This document shows positions 26,347-35,986 of a stretch of 64,000 nt of DNA, piece by piece (positions within the stretch are counted from its first letter, which is position 1; every line of letters starts with the position of its first letter). A model generated the notes under the pieces. It worked only from the letters and a program-made list of their open reading frames with translations, did no database searches and was not told the origin of the DNA. Position numbers and translations under genes: made by a program. This DNA is from Suipraeoptans intestinalis (lineage in GTDB: Bacteria > Bacillota > Clostridia > Lachnospirales > Lachnospiraceae), in contig NZ_VULY01000018.1 in the NCBI RefSeq assembly GCF_009696485.1, positions 2,221,906 to 2,285,905 on the forward strand. The letters are read 5' to 3'.

Positions 26347-27831
26347 ATGACAAGGAAGAGAAAGAGAAGAAACTGGAGGAGAGAAAAGGCAATTGAAAAA
26401 TCTGTGGAAAAAGTAGGTAAAAAAGCCAAAGGGATGTCGAAAGGACTGAAGATCACCCTGATCATCCTGGGCTCCCTGCTGGGAATCCTGTGCCTGATAT
26501 ATGCAGGGTTTATTTTGTATTTCCAAAGTCATTTTCTCTTCTATACCAAGATAAATGGAAACGATTTTTCGCTGAAAAACGTAAAACAGGTAGAATCGTT
26601 TATGGAAAAGCAGGTGGAAGGCTATGCGCTGACGCTGGAAGAATCTGACGGAGATACGGAAGAAATCAGAGGGGCGGATATTTCACTGGAATATGTAAGG
26701 GGAGAGGAGCTGAACCGGCTGGTGAAGGAGCAGGATTCTCTTTTCTGGATAAAATCCCTGTGGAAGCATCCGAAGATCACGGCAAAGGTGGGAGTGTCTT
26801 ACAATGAATCCCAACTGGAAGGCGTGATCAAGCGTCTGGAGATCATGAAGCCGGAAAATCAAAAGCCGTCTGCCAATGCCCATCCTGAATTTCAGGTGGA
26901 CCATTTTGTGGTGGCGCCGGAAGTGATCGGAACGGAAGTGAATACGGAGCAGTTCAACAAGGAGGTCAGGGAAGCCATCGACGGGTTCCGCCCCAGATTG
27001 GACATGGTAAAAAAGGGCTGTTACATCCTGCCCAAGTATTTGTCCGATTCCAAGGAAGTGATCCAGGCGGCCAAGGACATGAACACCTATCTGGGAGCCC
27101 AGATCACCTACGACCTGACTCCGGTGACGGAAGTGGTGGATTCTGCCGTGATCTCCCAGTGGGTCAAGGTGGACGACAATATGCAGGCTTCTTTCGACGA
27201 GGAGGCGGTCCGGGGATATGTGCAGTCCCTGGCGGAAAAGTATGACACCAAGGGAAAGCCGAGAAATTTCACAACGGCCACAGGAGAAGTGGTGACGGTA
27301 GAGGGAGGCAGCTACGGCTGGAGGATCGATCAGGATGCGGAGTATGACGCGCTGCTTGCAGATATCAAGAACGGAACGGTAGTGACACGGGAGCCAAATT
27401 ACAGCAGCCGGGCGGCAAGCCACTCCGGAAACGACGTAGGAGGCACCTATGCCGAAGTAAACCTGACCACACAGATGATGTATTATACCCAGAACGGACA
27501 GGTGGTTCTGGAATCCCCCATCGTAACCGGCAATCCCAACCTGGGAAGAAATACGCCCCAGGGCGTTTATACCGTGGCATATAAAACCAGAAACGCAGTG
27601 CTTCGGGGAAGAAAACTGGAAGACGGAAAATACGAATATGAATCGCCGGTACAGTATTGGATTCCATTTAATGGGGATATCGGGTTCCATGACGCCAGCT
27701 GGCAGCCTACCTTCGGGGGAGACTGGTATCTTCACAACGGATCCAGGGGCTGTATCAATATGCCCACAGACAAAGCGGCTCAGCTATATGATCTGATCAG
27801 TGCGGGAATTCCGGTGGTTTGTCATTTTTAG
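26347..27831 (+). CDS. L,D-transpeptidase (YkuD domain) with membrane anchor
   Basis: A 494 aa cell-wall enzyme. A basic N-terminus (residues 1-33) precedes one membrane helix (about 34-60). Two extracellular domains follow, like the putative peptidoglycan-binding type found in clostridial transpeptidases. A C-terminal YkuD domain starts near 365 (YAEVNLTTQMMYYTQNG) and carries the catalytic motif HNGSRGCINMP, with the Cys nucleophile. Such enzymes make 3-3 peptide crosslinks or attach proteins to peptidoglycan. The start ATG 26347 has AAAGGAG 12 nt upstream, in the conventional orientation. It is followed closely by tgt. Confidence 0.94.
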   Translation: MTRKRKRRNWRREKAIEKSVEKVGKKAKGMSKGLKITLIILGSLLGILCLIYAGFILYFQSHFLFYTKINGNDFSLKNVKQVESFMEKQVEGYALTLEESDGDTEEIRGADISLEYVRGEELNRLVKEQDSLFWIKSLWKHPKITAKVGVSYNESQLEGVIKRLEIMKPENQKPSANAHPEFQVDHFVVAPEVIGTEVNTEQFNKEVREAIDGFRPRLDMVKKGCYILPKYLSDSKEVIQAAKDMNTYLGAQITYDLTPVTEVVDSAVISQWVKVDDNMQASFDEEAVRGYVQSLAEKYDTKGKPRNFTTATGEVVTVEGGSYGWRIDQDAEYDALLADIKNGTVVTREPNYSSRAASHSGNDVGGTYAEVNLTTQMMYYTQNGQVVLESPIVTGNPNLGRNTPQGVYTVAYKTRNAVLRGRKLEDGKYEYESPVQYWIPFNGDIGFHDASWQPTFGGDWYLHNGSRGCINMPTDKAAQLYDLISAGIPVVCHF

Positions 27832-27848
27832 GAGAAGAAGAGGTTAGA

Positions 27849-28976
27849 ATGTATCAGATACAAAAGAAAGACGGACGTGCCAAGCGAGGAAGGCTTCAGA
27901 CGGTGCACGGCGTAATAGAAACTCCGGTATTTATGAACGTGGGAACGGCTGCAGCCATAAAAGGAGCCGTTGCCACGACGGATCTGCAGGAGATCCGCAC
28001 CCAGGTGGAACTGTCCAACACATATCACCTGCATGTAAGGCCGGGGGATCAGATCGTAAAAAAACTGGGAGGCCTGCATAAGTTTATGAACTGGGACAAA
28101 CCGATCCTGACGGATTCCGGCGGGTTTCAGGTGTTTTCCCTGGCGGGTCTTAGAAAGATCAAGGAAGAAGGCGTCTATTTCCAGTCTCATATTGACGGCA
28201 GAAAGATTTTCATGGGGCCGGAGGAGAGTATGCAGATCCAGTCGAATCTGGCATCCACCATCGCCATGGCCTTTGATGAATGTCCCTCCAGTACGCTGGA
28301 CAGAGACTACATCGGTCATTCCGTGGATCGGACGACCAGATGGCTGGTTCGCTGTCAGGAAGAAATGAAACGCCTGAATGCACGACCGGATACCATCAAT
28401 TCCCACCAGATGTTATTTGGAATCAACCAGGGAGGCGTATTTGAAGATATCCGCATCCGCCATGCAAAGGAGATCAGCCGCCTGGATCTGGACGGGTATG
28501 CGGTAGGAGGACTGGCAGTGGGAGAATCCCACGAGGAGATGTATCGGATCCTGGACGAGGTGGTTCCGTATCTGCCGGAGGAAAAACCGACCTATCTGAT
28601 GGGCGTAGGAACGCCTGCCAATATCCTGGAAGCGGTAGAGAGAGGCGTGGACTTTTTTGACTGTGTCTATCCCAGCAGGAACGGACGGCACGGCCATGTA
28701 TATACCAACAGCGGGAAGAAGAATCTTTTCAATGCAAAATACGAGCTGGATGACAGACCTATCGAAGAGGGATGCCGGTGTCCGGCCTGCCGGAATTATT
28801 CCAGAGCCTACATCAGGCATCTGCTGAAAGCAAAGGAAATGCTGGGAATGCGGCTCTGTGTTCTGCATAACCTGTATTTTTATAATACTATGATGGAGGA
28901 GATCCGTCAGGCGATCGAGGCAGGAAACTACCGGGAATATAAGAAAAGAAAGCTGGACGGGATGCAGGGAAAGTAG
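27849..28976 (+). CDS. tgt: Queuine/preQ1 tRNA-ribosyltransferase
   Basis: A 375 aa TGT that exchanges guanine-34 of GUN-anticodon tRNAs for preQ1 in queuosine synthesis. Visible are the substrate site ILTDSGGFQVFSL (Asp nucleophile region), FGINQGG, and the zinc site CRCPACRNYSRAY with a downstream His. ATG 27849 is chosen over 27819, which lies within the preceding gene's end. No preQ1 riboswitch or other queuosine genes are visible in the window, so preQ1 or queuine synthesis or salvage must be elsewhere. Confidence 0.96.
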   Translation: MYQIQKKDGRAKRGRLQTVHGVIETPVFMNVGTAAAIKGAVATTDLQEIRTQVELSNTYHLHVRPGDQIVKKLGGLHKFMNWDKPILTDSGGFQVFSLAGLRKIKEEGVYFQSHIDGRKIFMGPEESMQIQSNLASTIAMAFDECPSSTLDRDYIGHSVDRTTRWLVRCQEEMKRLNARPDTINSHQMLFGINQGGVFEDIRIRHAKEISRLDLDGYAVGGLAVGESHEEMYRILDEVVPYLPEEKPTYLMGVGTPANILEAVERGVDFFDCVYPSRNGRHGHVYTNSGKKNLFNAKYELDDRPIEEGCRCPACRNYSRAYIRHLLKAKEMLGMRLCVLHNLYFYNTMMEEIRQAIEAGNYREYKKRKLDGMQGK

Positions 28977-28994
28977 AGAAATCTTTAAAATAGC

Positions 28995-29023
28995 TTGATG
29001 AAATAAGAGATATTGTGTATGAT
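28995..29023 (+). promoter_or_regulatory. Promoter for yajC
   Basis: TTGATG (28995-29000) and TATGAT (29018-29023) are 17 nt apart, immediately after tgt and about 35 nt before the yajC start. Confidence 0.65.
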
Positions 29024-29059
29024 AGCAATTGACAATCTAAGAAAGCAGGAGGAAAAAGG

Positions 29060-29365
29060 ATGTACGCATTAGCAGCACAGGGATTGGGAGGAAACTGGGG
29101 AGTCCTTCTTATCGTATATGTAGTCATATTCGGGGGATTCTGGTTCTTATTCATGAGACCACAGAAAAAGGAACAGAAAAGGATTCAGGCAATGATCGCA
29201 GAGCTGGAAGCAGGAGATACTGTATTGACCACCAGTGGGTTTTACGGAGTGGTGATCGATGTGTCAGAAGAAGATATCATTGTAGAGTTCGGAAGCAACA
29301 AAAACTGTCGTATTCCGATGCAGAAGTCGGCTGTTGCAAGAGTAGAAAAGGCGTCAGAGGCTTAA
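29060..29365 (+). CDS. yajC: Preprotein translocase subunit YajC
   Basis: A 101 aa protein with one N-terminal membrane helix (about 11-31, VLLIVYVVIFGGFWFLFM). The family motif RPQKKEQKR follows, then a small cytoplasmic beta domain (GDTVLTTSGFYGVV). YajC associates with SecDF in the Sec translocon. The tgt-yajC order is conserved in many bacteria. AGGAGG lies 7 nt upstream of the ATG. No secD or secF follows here. Confidence 0.95.
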   Translation: MYALAAQGLGGNWGVLLIVYVVIFGGFWFLFMRPQKKEQKRIQAMIAELEAGDTVLTTSGFYGVVIDVSEEDIIVEFGSNKNCRIPMQKSAVARVEKASEA

Positions 29366-29684
29366 TAGATAACAGTTGTGTGAAAAGGAGAAGGTATGAT
29401 CTTGCAGGGAAACCTGAAGGTCGTACCTTTTTTGCAGCCGTGCGGTGAAGGAACTTTCCGAAGAGGGAACTGCCTGCACCTCTCTGGAGTATGCCATACG
29501 GCTGGGGAAAGAGGTCTCGCAACAGGAGAAGGAGAAGTAGAAGCAGGCGGTCTAACGGCAAGAAAAGAGCAGGGAAAAAGCAGGAAAAAATCCCGGAAAA
29601 CCAGTGTTTTGTACAGATCCTCGTACAATCTGTGTACAAAATCAAGTGCATAAACAAAAACGGAAATTATTATTAAAATGTCTA
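29366..29684. other. Gene-poor spacer between yajC and pflB, with a possible gene remnant
   Basis: About 320 bases before the pflB promoter. Frame 29418-29540 reads 40 residues (core AVKELSEEGTACTSLEYAI) that look like a real protein C-terminus, but two in-frame stops lie just upstream and there is no start. This may be a decayed gene. A different frame with a good AAGGAG and ATG at 29396 gives an 85-residue Arg/Gly/Lys-rich product with no protein-like features. A dyad at 29607-29641 is listed separately. Confidence 0.35.
29607..29641. promoter_or_regulatory. Inverted repeat upstream of the pflB promoter
   Basis: TTTTGTACAGAT and ATCTGTGTACAAAA face each other, with a third GTACAA between them. 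The element ends 44 nt before the -35 box of pflB. It could be a binding site for a redox or fermentation regulator; a Rex-type TTGTGA...TCACAA match is not present. A hairpin without a T-tail is the alternative. Confidence 0.45.
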
Positions 29685-29713
29685 TTGAAAAAGAGGGAAG
29701 CCGGTGTTATACT
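29685..29713 (+). promoter_or_regulatory. Promoter for pflB-pflA
   Basis: TTGAAA (29685-29690) and TATACT (29708-29713) are 17 nt apart, about 47 nt before the pflB start codon. This is a strong sigma-A match. Confidence 0.75.
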
Positions 29714-29759
29714 CGCCCTGTAATTGATAACAAATCTCAATTTGAAGGGAGAATCAGAT

Positions 29760-32024
29760 ATGGCAGGCAACGGATATGAAGGAAGAGAATGGGATGGATT
29801 TCGCGGAACAGGATGGAAGGAAACCGTAGATGTCAGACGGTTCATCCAGGAAAATTACAAACCCTATGAGGGGGATGAAAGCTTCCTGGAAGGTGCCACA
29901 GAAGCCACGAATCGCCTGTGGGGCAGACTGCAGGAGCTTCAAAAGGAAGAAAGAGCAAAAGGGGGCGTGCTGGACATGGAAACCCAGGTGGTTTCCGGAA
30001 TCACTGCTTACCCGGCAGCTTATATCCTTCCGGAGGAGAAGGAGCTGGAAAAAGTGGTGGGACTGCAGACCGACAAACCGCTGAAAAGAGCCTTTATGCC
30101 CTATGGGGGGATCAATATGGCAGAAAAGGCATGCACGACCTACGGCTATACGCCCAGTGAAAAGCTGCATGAGATCTTTACCAAATACCACAAGACCCAT
30201 AATCAGGGAGTGTTTGACATCTACACGCCGGAGATGAAACGGGCCAGAAAGAGTAAGATCATTACAGGACTTCCGGATACCTACGGAAGAGGACGGATCG
30301 TAGGAGATTATAGAAGGGTGGCGCTTTACGGCCTGGATTTCCTGATCGAAAAGAAGGAGCAGGATTTTGCCAACAGCGAGCGGCATGGTTTAAGAAGTAC
30401 AGATTTCCGGCTGCGGGAAGAGATCCGGGATCAGATCAAGGCGCTCCATGAAATGAAAGAGATGGCGCAGATCTACGGATACGACATTTCAAAACCGGCA
30501 AAGGATGCCAGGGAGGCGGTGCAATGGCTGTACTTCGGATATCTGGCAGCCATTAAGACCCAGAACGGAGCAGCCATGAGCGTGGGAAGGATTTCCGCTT
30601 TTCTGGATATTTATCTGCAAAGAGATCTGGAGAGGAATCTTTTAACAGAGGCAAAAGCCCAAGAACTGATCGACCATCTGGTGATGAAGTTCCGTATGGT
30701 AAAATTTGCAAGGATCCCTGCCTACAATGAACTGTTTTCGGGAGATCCGGTGTGGGCGACCCTGGAGGTGGCCGGTCTGGGGCAGGACGGAAGAAGTATG
30801 GTAACCAAAACGGACTTCCGGTTCCTGCACACCCTGGAGAATATGGGACCGTCCCCGGAGCCTAATCTGACGGTGCTGTATTCCCAGCGGCTTCCGGAGA
30901 AATTTAAGAAATATGCGGCCTACATCTCCATTGCCACCAGTTCCGTGCAGTATGAAAATGATGATGTAATGCGGCCGGTGTGGGGAGACGATTATTCCAT
31001 CTGCTGCTGTGTATCTGCCACGCAGACGGGAAAAGAGATCCAGTTTTTTGGAGCGAGAGCCAATCTGGCCAAGTGCCTTCTTTACGCTATCAATGGAGGC
31101 GTGGATGAAAAAAGCAAGGCGCAGGTAGGACCGGCCTATGAGAAGATCACTTCGGAATACCTGGACTATGACGAGGTGATGAAGAAATATGACGATATGA
31201 TGGAGTGGCTGTCCAAGCTGTATGTAGATACCCTAAATATGATCCACTATATGCATGATAAGTATTACTATGAGGCGGCAGAAATGGCGCTGATCGACAG
31301 TGATGTAAGGCGGACGTTTGCCACAGGAATCGCAGGATTTTCTCATGTGATCGATTCTCTTAGCGCGATCCGGTATGCAAAGGTAAAACCTGTCCGTGAT
31401 GAAAACGGAATTGCAGTGGATTTTGAGATCGAAGGGGACTTTCCCAGATATGGAAATGACGACGACAGGGCGGACCAGATCGGAGTTTGGCTTTTGGAAA
31501 CCTTTATGGCAAAATTGAAGAAGTGCCATACCTACAGGGATTCCGAGCCCACCACCTCTGTTCTGACCATTACCTCCAATGTGGTTTATGGAAAGGCAAC
31601 GGGAACTCTGCCGGATGGAAGAAAGGCGGGAGAACCGCTGGCTCCGGGAGCCAATCCTTCTTATGGAGCAGAGACCAACGGACTGTTAGCTTCTCTGAAT
31701 TCTGTCGCAAAGCTTCCCTATGAGCTGGCGCTGGACGGAATCTCCAATACTCAGACCATCAGCCCGGATGCGCTGGGACACAGTGAGGAAGAACGAAAGG
31801 AAAACCTTACCAGGATCATGGACGGATATTTCCAACAGGGAGCTCATCATCTGAACGTCAACGTATTCGGAACAGAGAAGCTGGTGGATGCTATGGAGCA
31901 CCCGGAAAAACCGGAATACGCCAACTTTACCATCCGTGTGTCCGGCTATGCGGTAAAATTTATCGACCTGACGAGAGAACAGCAGCTGGATGTGATCGCA
32001 AGAACCTGCCATAAATCCATGTAG
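29760..32024 (+). CDS. pflB: Formate C-acetyltransferase (pyruvate formate-lyase)
   Basis: A 754 aa glycyl radical enzyme that splits pyruvate with CoA to acetyl-CoA and formate during anaerobic fermentation. The active-site Cys pair is in ICCCVSATQ near residue 428, followed by the conserved [11 protein letters not shown]. The radical Gly lies in the C-terminal RVSGYAVKF. The length fits PflB. ATG 29760 has GAAGGGAG upstream and gives [14 protein letters not shown]; a start at 29724 would lie next to the promoter. The activating enzyme follows directly. Confidence 0.97.
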   Translation: MAGNGYEGREWDGFRGTGWKETVDVRRFIQENYKPYEGDESFLEGATEATNRLWGRLQELQKEERAKGGVLDMETQVVSGITAYPAAYILPEEKELEKVVGLQTDKPLKRAFMPYGGINMAEKACTTYGYTPSEKLHEIFTKYHKTHNQGVFDIYTPEMKRARKSKIITGLPDTYGRGRIVGDYRRVALYGLDFLIEKKEQDFANSERHGLRSTDFRLREEIRDQIKALHEMKEMAQIYGYDISKPAKDAREAVQWLYFGYLAAIKTQNGAAMSVGRISAFLDIYLQRDLERNLLTEAKAQELIDHLVMKFRMVKFARIPAYNELFSGDPVWATLEVAGLGQDGRSMVTKTDFRFLHTLENMGPSPEPNLTVLYSQRLPEKFKKYAAYISIATSSVQYENDDVMRPVWGDDYSICCCVSATQTGKEIQFFGARANLAKCLLYAINGGVDEKSKAQVGPAYEKITSEYLDYDEVMKKYDDMMEWLSKLYVDTLNMIHYMHDKYYYEAAEMALIDSDVRRTFATGIAGFSHVIDSLSAIRYAKVKPVRDENGIAVDFEIEGDFPRYGNDDDRADQIGVWLLETFMAKLKKCHTYRDSEPTTSVLTITSNVVYGKATGTLPDGRKAGEPLAPGANPSYGAETNGLLASLNSVAKLPYELALDGISNTQTISPDALGHSEEERKENLTRIMDGYFQQGAHHLNVNVFGTEKLVDAMEHPEKPEYANFTIRVSGYAVKFIDLTREQQLDVIARTCHKSM

Positions 32025-32072
32025 GAAAACGAAGCAAACAGTGTGTCGCCGACAAAAGAGGGGGGAAGGAAG

Positions 32073-32798
32073 ATGGAAGGCTATGTACATTCAATAGAGA
32101 CCTTTGGATCTGTGGACGGTCCGGGAGTGCGGTTTGTGATCTTCCTGTCGGGCTGTGGCTTTCGCTGCCAGTACTGCCACAATCCGGATACCTGGAAACT
32201 TCATGCGGGGACACGGCGCACGGCAGAAGAACTGATAGCGCAGGCAAAAAAGTATAGGCCCTACTGGGGAGAAACCGGTGGGATTACCGTCAGCGGGGGA
32301 GAACCGCTGCTACAGATAGATTTTTTGACCGAACTGTTCCAAAAAGCAAAAGAAGAAGGGATCCACACGGTACTGGATACCGGCGGAGGTCCTTTTACCA
32401 GGCAGGGAAGATTTTTTGTAGCGTTTGAAAAGCTGATGCAGTATACGGATCTGATCCTCCTGGATCTGAAACAGATGGACGAGGCACAGCACAGACGTCT
32501 GACCGGTCACACCAATGCCAACGTCAAGGAACTGGCCAGATATCTGGCAGAAAAGAAGAAACCGGTCTGGATCCGACACGTTCTGGTTCCCGGAAGGACG
32601 GACAGCAAGGAACATCTTTGTCAACTCAGGGATTTTCTGGATACTCTGTCCAATGTGGAGCGGGTGGAGGTGCTTCCTTACCACACCATGGGAGCCTACA
32701 AATGGAAAGAACTGGGAATGGTCTATCCGCTGGAAGGCGTCCTGCCTCCCAATCAGGAAAGCATAGAGTACGCAAGAAAAGTCCTGAAAGCAAGATAG
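32073..32798 (+). CDS. pflA: Pyruvate formate-lyase activating enzyme
   Basis: A 241 aa radical SAM enzyme that generates the glycyl radical on PflB. The 4Fe-4S motif is CGFRCQYC (C-x3-C-x2-C) near residue 27, followed by the CHNPDTW segment typical of PFL activases. TVSGGEPLLQ is the SAM-binding GGE motif. ATG 32073 is preceded by a purine-rich GGGGGAAGGA. The gene lies 48 nt after pflB and ends before a strong terminator. Confidence 0.96.
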   Translation: MEGYVHSIETFGSVDGPGVRFVIFLSGCGFRCQYCHNPDTWKLHAGTRRTAEELIAQAKKYRPYWGETGGITVSGGEPLLQIDFLTELFQKAKEEGIHTVLDTGGGPFTRQGRFFVAFEKLMQYTDLILLDLKQMDEAQHRRLTGHTNANVKELARYLAEKKKPVWIRHVLVPGRTDSKEHLCQLRDFLDTLSNVERVEVLPYHTMGAYKWKELGMVYPLEGVLPPNQESIEYARKVLKAR

Positions 32799-32841
32799 GA
32801 AACAAGATCCGATGGAGGCGAAAAGCTGCCAAAAAAGCGCA

Positions 32842-32889
32842 CAGAGTCAGAAATTCCGGCATAGCCGGAAGCTGGCTCTGTTTCTCTTT
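32842..32889 (+). terminator. Terminator of pflB-pflA
   Basis: A two-tier hairpin: CAGAGTCAG / CTGGCTCTG outside and TTCCGGC-ata-GCCGGAA inside, followed by TTTCTCTTTC. Confidence 0.85.
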
Positions 32890-32909
32890 CACTTTAGCAA
32901 ATTAAATTC

Positions 32910-32938
32910 TTGAAATCTCAAAGGAAATGCGCTATGAT
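32910..32938 (+). promoter_or_regulatory. Promoter for leuB and the downstream branched-chain/serine genes
   Basis: TTGAAA (32910-32915) and TATGAT (32933-32938) are 17 nt apart, about 38 nt before leuB. The leader is too short for a T-box or leader-peptide attenuator. Confidence 0.7.
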
Positions 32939-32976
32939 AACAGGCATATAGATTTTTATAGAAAAGAGGGAAACAG

Positions 32977-34068
32977 ATGGATTGGAAGATAGGAGTCATA
33001 AAGGGAGACGGAATTGGACCCGAGATCGTAGAAGAGGCGATGAAAGTGTTGGACGCAGTGGCGCGGCTGTACGGACACAACTGTCAGTACCGACAGCTTT
33101 TGATGGGAGGAGCTTCTATTGATGTGCACGGAGAGCCCCTGACCGATCAGATGGTAGAAGAGGCAAAAGCCTGCGATGCCATCCTGATGGGATCCATCGG
33201 AGGAGATCCTGCAGTGTCTCCCTGGTATCGTCTGGAACCGTCCAAAAGACCGGAAGCAGGACTTTTGAAGCTGCGGAAAGAGCTGGGATTGTTTGCCAAT
33301 CTAAGGCCGGCGGTTTTATATGATACCCTAAAAGAAGCCTGCCCTCTGAAAGAGAGCATTACGGAAGACGGATTTGACATGATGATCGTTCGGGAGCTGA
33401 CAGGCGGCCTCTATTTTGGAGAGCGGTACACAAAGGAAGTGGACGGAGTCCGGACGGCGGTAGACACTCTGACCTATCAGGAGGAGGAGATCCGCAGGGT
33501 AGCGAAAAAGGCCTTTGAGATCGCAAGAGCCAGAAAAGGGAAGGTAACCAGTGTGGACAAGGCAAATGTTCTGGACACCTCCAGGCTTTGGAGATCAGTG
33601 ACAGAGGAGATCAGGACTTCTTATGCAGACGTGGAACTGGAGCATATGCTGGTAGACAACTGCAGTATGCAGCTGGTAAAGAACCCACGGCAGTTTGATG
33701 TGATCCTGACGGAAAATATGTTTGGAGATATCCTGTCGGATGAGGCCAGTATGATCACCGGCTCCATTGGGATGCTGCCCTCCGCCAGCCTGAAAGAGTC
33801 GGATTTTGGCCTGTATGAGCCAAGCGGAGGGTCTGCGCCGGATATTGCAGGTAAAGGGATCGCCAATCCCATTGCAGCCATCTTGTCGGCAGCGATGCTG
33901 CTTCGGTTTACCTTTCATCTGGAAGAGGAGGCAGACTGCGTGGAAGAAAGCGTCAGGAATGTGTTGAAGCTGGGATACAGAACCGCAGATATTATGACAG
34001 ACGGAAAAAAGCAGGTAGGAACCAGAGAGATGGGTAGTCTTATTGCGGAAGGACTGCGAAAAAAGTAA
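32977..34068 (+). CDS. leuB: 3-isopropylmalate dehydrogenase
   Basis: A 363 aa NAD-dependent enzyme of leucine synthesis. Signatures: GDGIGPEIVEEAMKV at the N-terminus, ANLRPAVLY near 109, RELTGGLYFG near 132, VDKANVLDTSRLWR near 190, and the metal/coenzyme region NMFGDILSDEASMITGSIGMLPSA. The length is typical. No leuA, leuC or leuD lies nearby. It is followed, after 156 bases with no gene, by ilvD. Confidence 0.96.
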   Translation: MDWKIGVIKGDGIGPEIVEEAMKVLDAVARLYGHNCQYRQLLMGGASIDVHGEPLTDQMVEEAKACDAILMGSIGGDPAVSPWYRLEPSKRPEAGLLKLRKELGLFANLRPAVLYDTLKEACPLKESITEDGFDMMIVRELTGGLYFGERYTKEVDGVRTAVDTLTYQEEEIRRVAKKAFEIARARKGKVTSVDKANVLDTSRLWRSVTEEIRTSYADVELEHMLVDNCSMQLVKNPRQFDVILTENMFGDILSDEASMITGSIGMLPSASLKESDFGLYEPSGGSAPDIAGKGIANPIAAILSAAMLLRFTFHLEEEADCVEESVRNVLKLGYRTADIMTDGKKQVGTREMGSLIAEGLRKK

Positions 34069-34224
34069 AGAGTATAAGGCAAACAGATAAGAGGCCCAAA
34101 AGGCAGACATAAACGTAAGAGAGAAAAACAGCAGACCGAAAAAATCATAAGCTTACAGGCCCAAAAGTTTAAAAGCAGAAAGAGGATCGTCCAGGATCAG
34201 AAAAAGAAAGGAAAGAGATCAAGT

Positions 34225-35901
34225 ATGAGAAGTGATACCGTAACAGAAGGAAAACAGCAGGCACCCCATCGTTCGTTGTTTCGCGCGCTGGGATTTACGA
34301 AGGAAGAAATGAATCGTCCCATCGTAGGGATCGTAAGCTCACACAATGAGATCGTGCCCGGACACATCAATCTGGACAAGATCGTAGACGCCGTAAAGAT
34401 GGGAGTGGCCATGGCGGGAGGAACGCCGGTGGTATTTCCGGCCATCGCTGTTTGTGATGGGATTGCCATGGGACATATCGGGATGAAGTATTCCCTGGTA
34501 ACCAGGGATCTGATCGCAGATTCTACGGAAGCGGTGGCGATGGCCCAGCAGTTTGATGCTTTGGTAATGGTTCCCAACTGCGACAAAAATGTACCGGGTC
34601 TTTTGATGGCGGCAGCCAGGATCAACGTGCCTACCATTTTTGTCAGTGGCGGGCCTATGCTGGCAGGAAAAGTCAAAGGGAAAAAGACCAGCCTGTCCAG
34701 CATGTTTGAAGCGGTAGGAGCCAATGCGGCAGGGCTGATCACAGAGGAAGAACTGTGTGAGTATGAAGAAAAAACCTGTCCTACCTGCGGTTCCTGCTCC
34801 GGCATGTACACGGCCAACAGTATGAACTGTCTGACGGAAGCGCTGGGAATGGGACTGAAGGGAAATGGCACGATCCCGGCCGTCTATTCCGCCAGGATCC
34901 GTCTGGCAAAAGAAGCCGGAATGCAGGTGATGGAGCTTTTCAGAAAAAATATCCGCCCCAGGGACATTATGACAAAGGAAGCCGTCTTAAACGCATTGAC
35001 GGTGGATATGGCTTTGGGCTGCTCTACCAACAGTATGCTCCATCTTCCGGCCATTGCCCATGAGATCGGAATGGATTTTGAAATTGATTTTGCAAATGGA
35101 ATCAGCGAAAAGACGCCCAACCTCTGTCATCTGGCGCCGGCGGGAAACACTTACATGGAGGATCTGGAAGAAGCCGGAGGGGTCTATGCAGTGATGGCGG
35201 AACTGAATAAAAAAGGCCTGCTTCATACAGACTGTATGACGGTAACAGGAAAGACGGTGGGAGAAAATATCACAGCTTCCCGTAATTTAGATGAAGACGT
35301 GATCCGCCCCATCGAGCGTCCTTATTCCCAGACGGGGGGACTGGCCGTGCTGAAGGGGAATCTGGCACCGGACGGAAGCGTGGTAAAGCGGTCGGCGGTG
35401 GTGGCAGAAATGCTGCGGCATGAGGGACCGGCAAGAGTCTTTGAATGTGAAGAGGATGCGATTGCGGCCATCAAGGGAGGCAGGATCCAGCCGGGCGATG
35501 TGGTGGTGATCCGATATGTAGGGCCAAAGGGAGGACCGGGAATGCCGGAGATGTTAAATCCCACCTCGGCCATTGCAGGAATGGGTCTGGGCTCCAGCGT
35601 GGCGCTGATTACAGACGGACGGTTCAGTGGAGCCTCCAGAGGCGCTTCCATCGGACATGTGTCTCCGGAGGCGGCAGTAGGAGGCCCTATCGCACTGATC
35701 CGGGAGGGAGACCGGATCCAGATCGACATTCCGGCGCTTACTCTAAATGTAAAGCTGTCGGAGGAAGAACTGGAAGAGCGAAGGAAGCAGTGGAAACCGA
35801 CAGAACCAAGGATCACCACCGGATATCTGGCCCGGTACGCAGCCATGGTCACATCCGGCAACCGGGGAGCTATCCTGGAGGTACCGGGGAAAAACGCGTA
35901 A
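34225..35901 (+). CDS. ilvD: Dihydroxy-acid dehydratase
   Basis: A 558 aa iron-sulfur dehydratase that makes the 2-keto acids of valine and isoleucine. Visible are the cluster cysteines in [15 protein letters not shown] and [16 protein letters not shown], the [14 protein letters not shown] segment, and the C-terminal [22 protein letters not shown]. The start is ATG 34225, with GAAAGGAAAGAG upstream. The preceding 156-nt gap contains a repeated AGGCCCAAAAG (near 34092 and 34158) but no clear promoter, so it is probably in the leuB transcript. Confidence 0.97.
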   Translation: MRSDTVTEGKQQAPHRSLFRALGFTKEEMNRPIVGIVSSHNEIVPGHINLDKIVDAVKMGVAMAGGTPVVFPAIAVCDGIAMGHIGMKYSLVTRDLIADSTEAVAMAQQFDALVMVPNCDKNVPGLLMAAARINVPTIFVSGGPMLAGKVKGKKTSLSSMFEAVGANAAGLITEEELCEYEEKTCPTCGSCSGMYTANSMNCLTEALGMGLKGNGTIPAVYSARIRLAKEAGMQVMELFRKNIRPRDIMTKEAVLNALTVDMALGCSTNSMLHLPAIAHEIGMDFEIDFANGISEKTPNLCHLAPAGNTYMEDLEEAGGVYAVMAELNKKGLLHTDCMTVTGKTVGENITASRNLDEDVIRPIERPYSQTGGLAVLKGNLAPDGSVVKRSAVVAEMLRHEGPARVFECEEDAIAAIKGGRIQPGDVVVIRYVGPKGGPGMPEMLNPTSAIAGMGLGSSVALITDGRFSGASRGASIGHVSPEAAVGGPIALIREGDRIQIDIPALTLNVKLSEEELEERRKQWKPTEPRITTGYLARYAAMVTSGNRGAILEVPGKNA

Positions 35902-35986
35902 AACAGATCAAAAAGCAGAACCTGCAAGAATGGGCAGAGGTTCAGAGGGATCCTGAAAAGAAGTTAGAAAAACAGAGGAGAAGAGT

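Noticed and set aside
29396-29653. 85-codon frame after yajC with AAGGAG upstream
   Set aside because: The product is Arg/Gly/Lys-rich without recognisable structure. Another frame of the same stretch looks more like a decayed natural protein.
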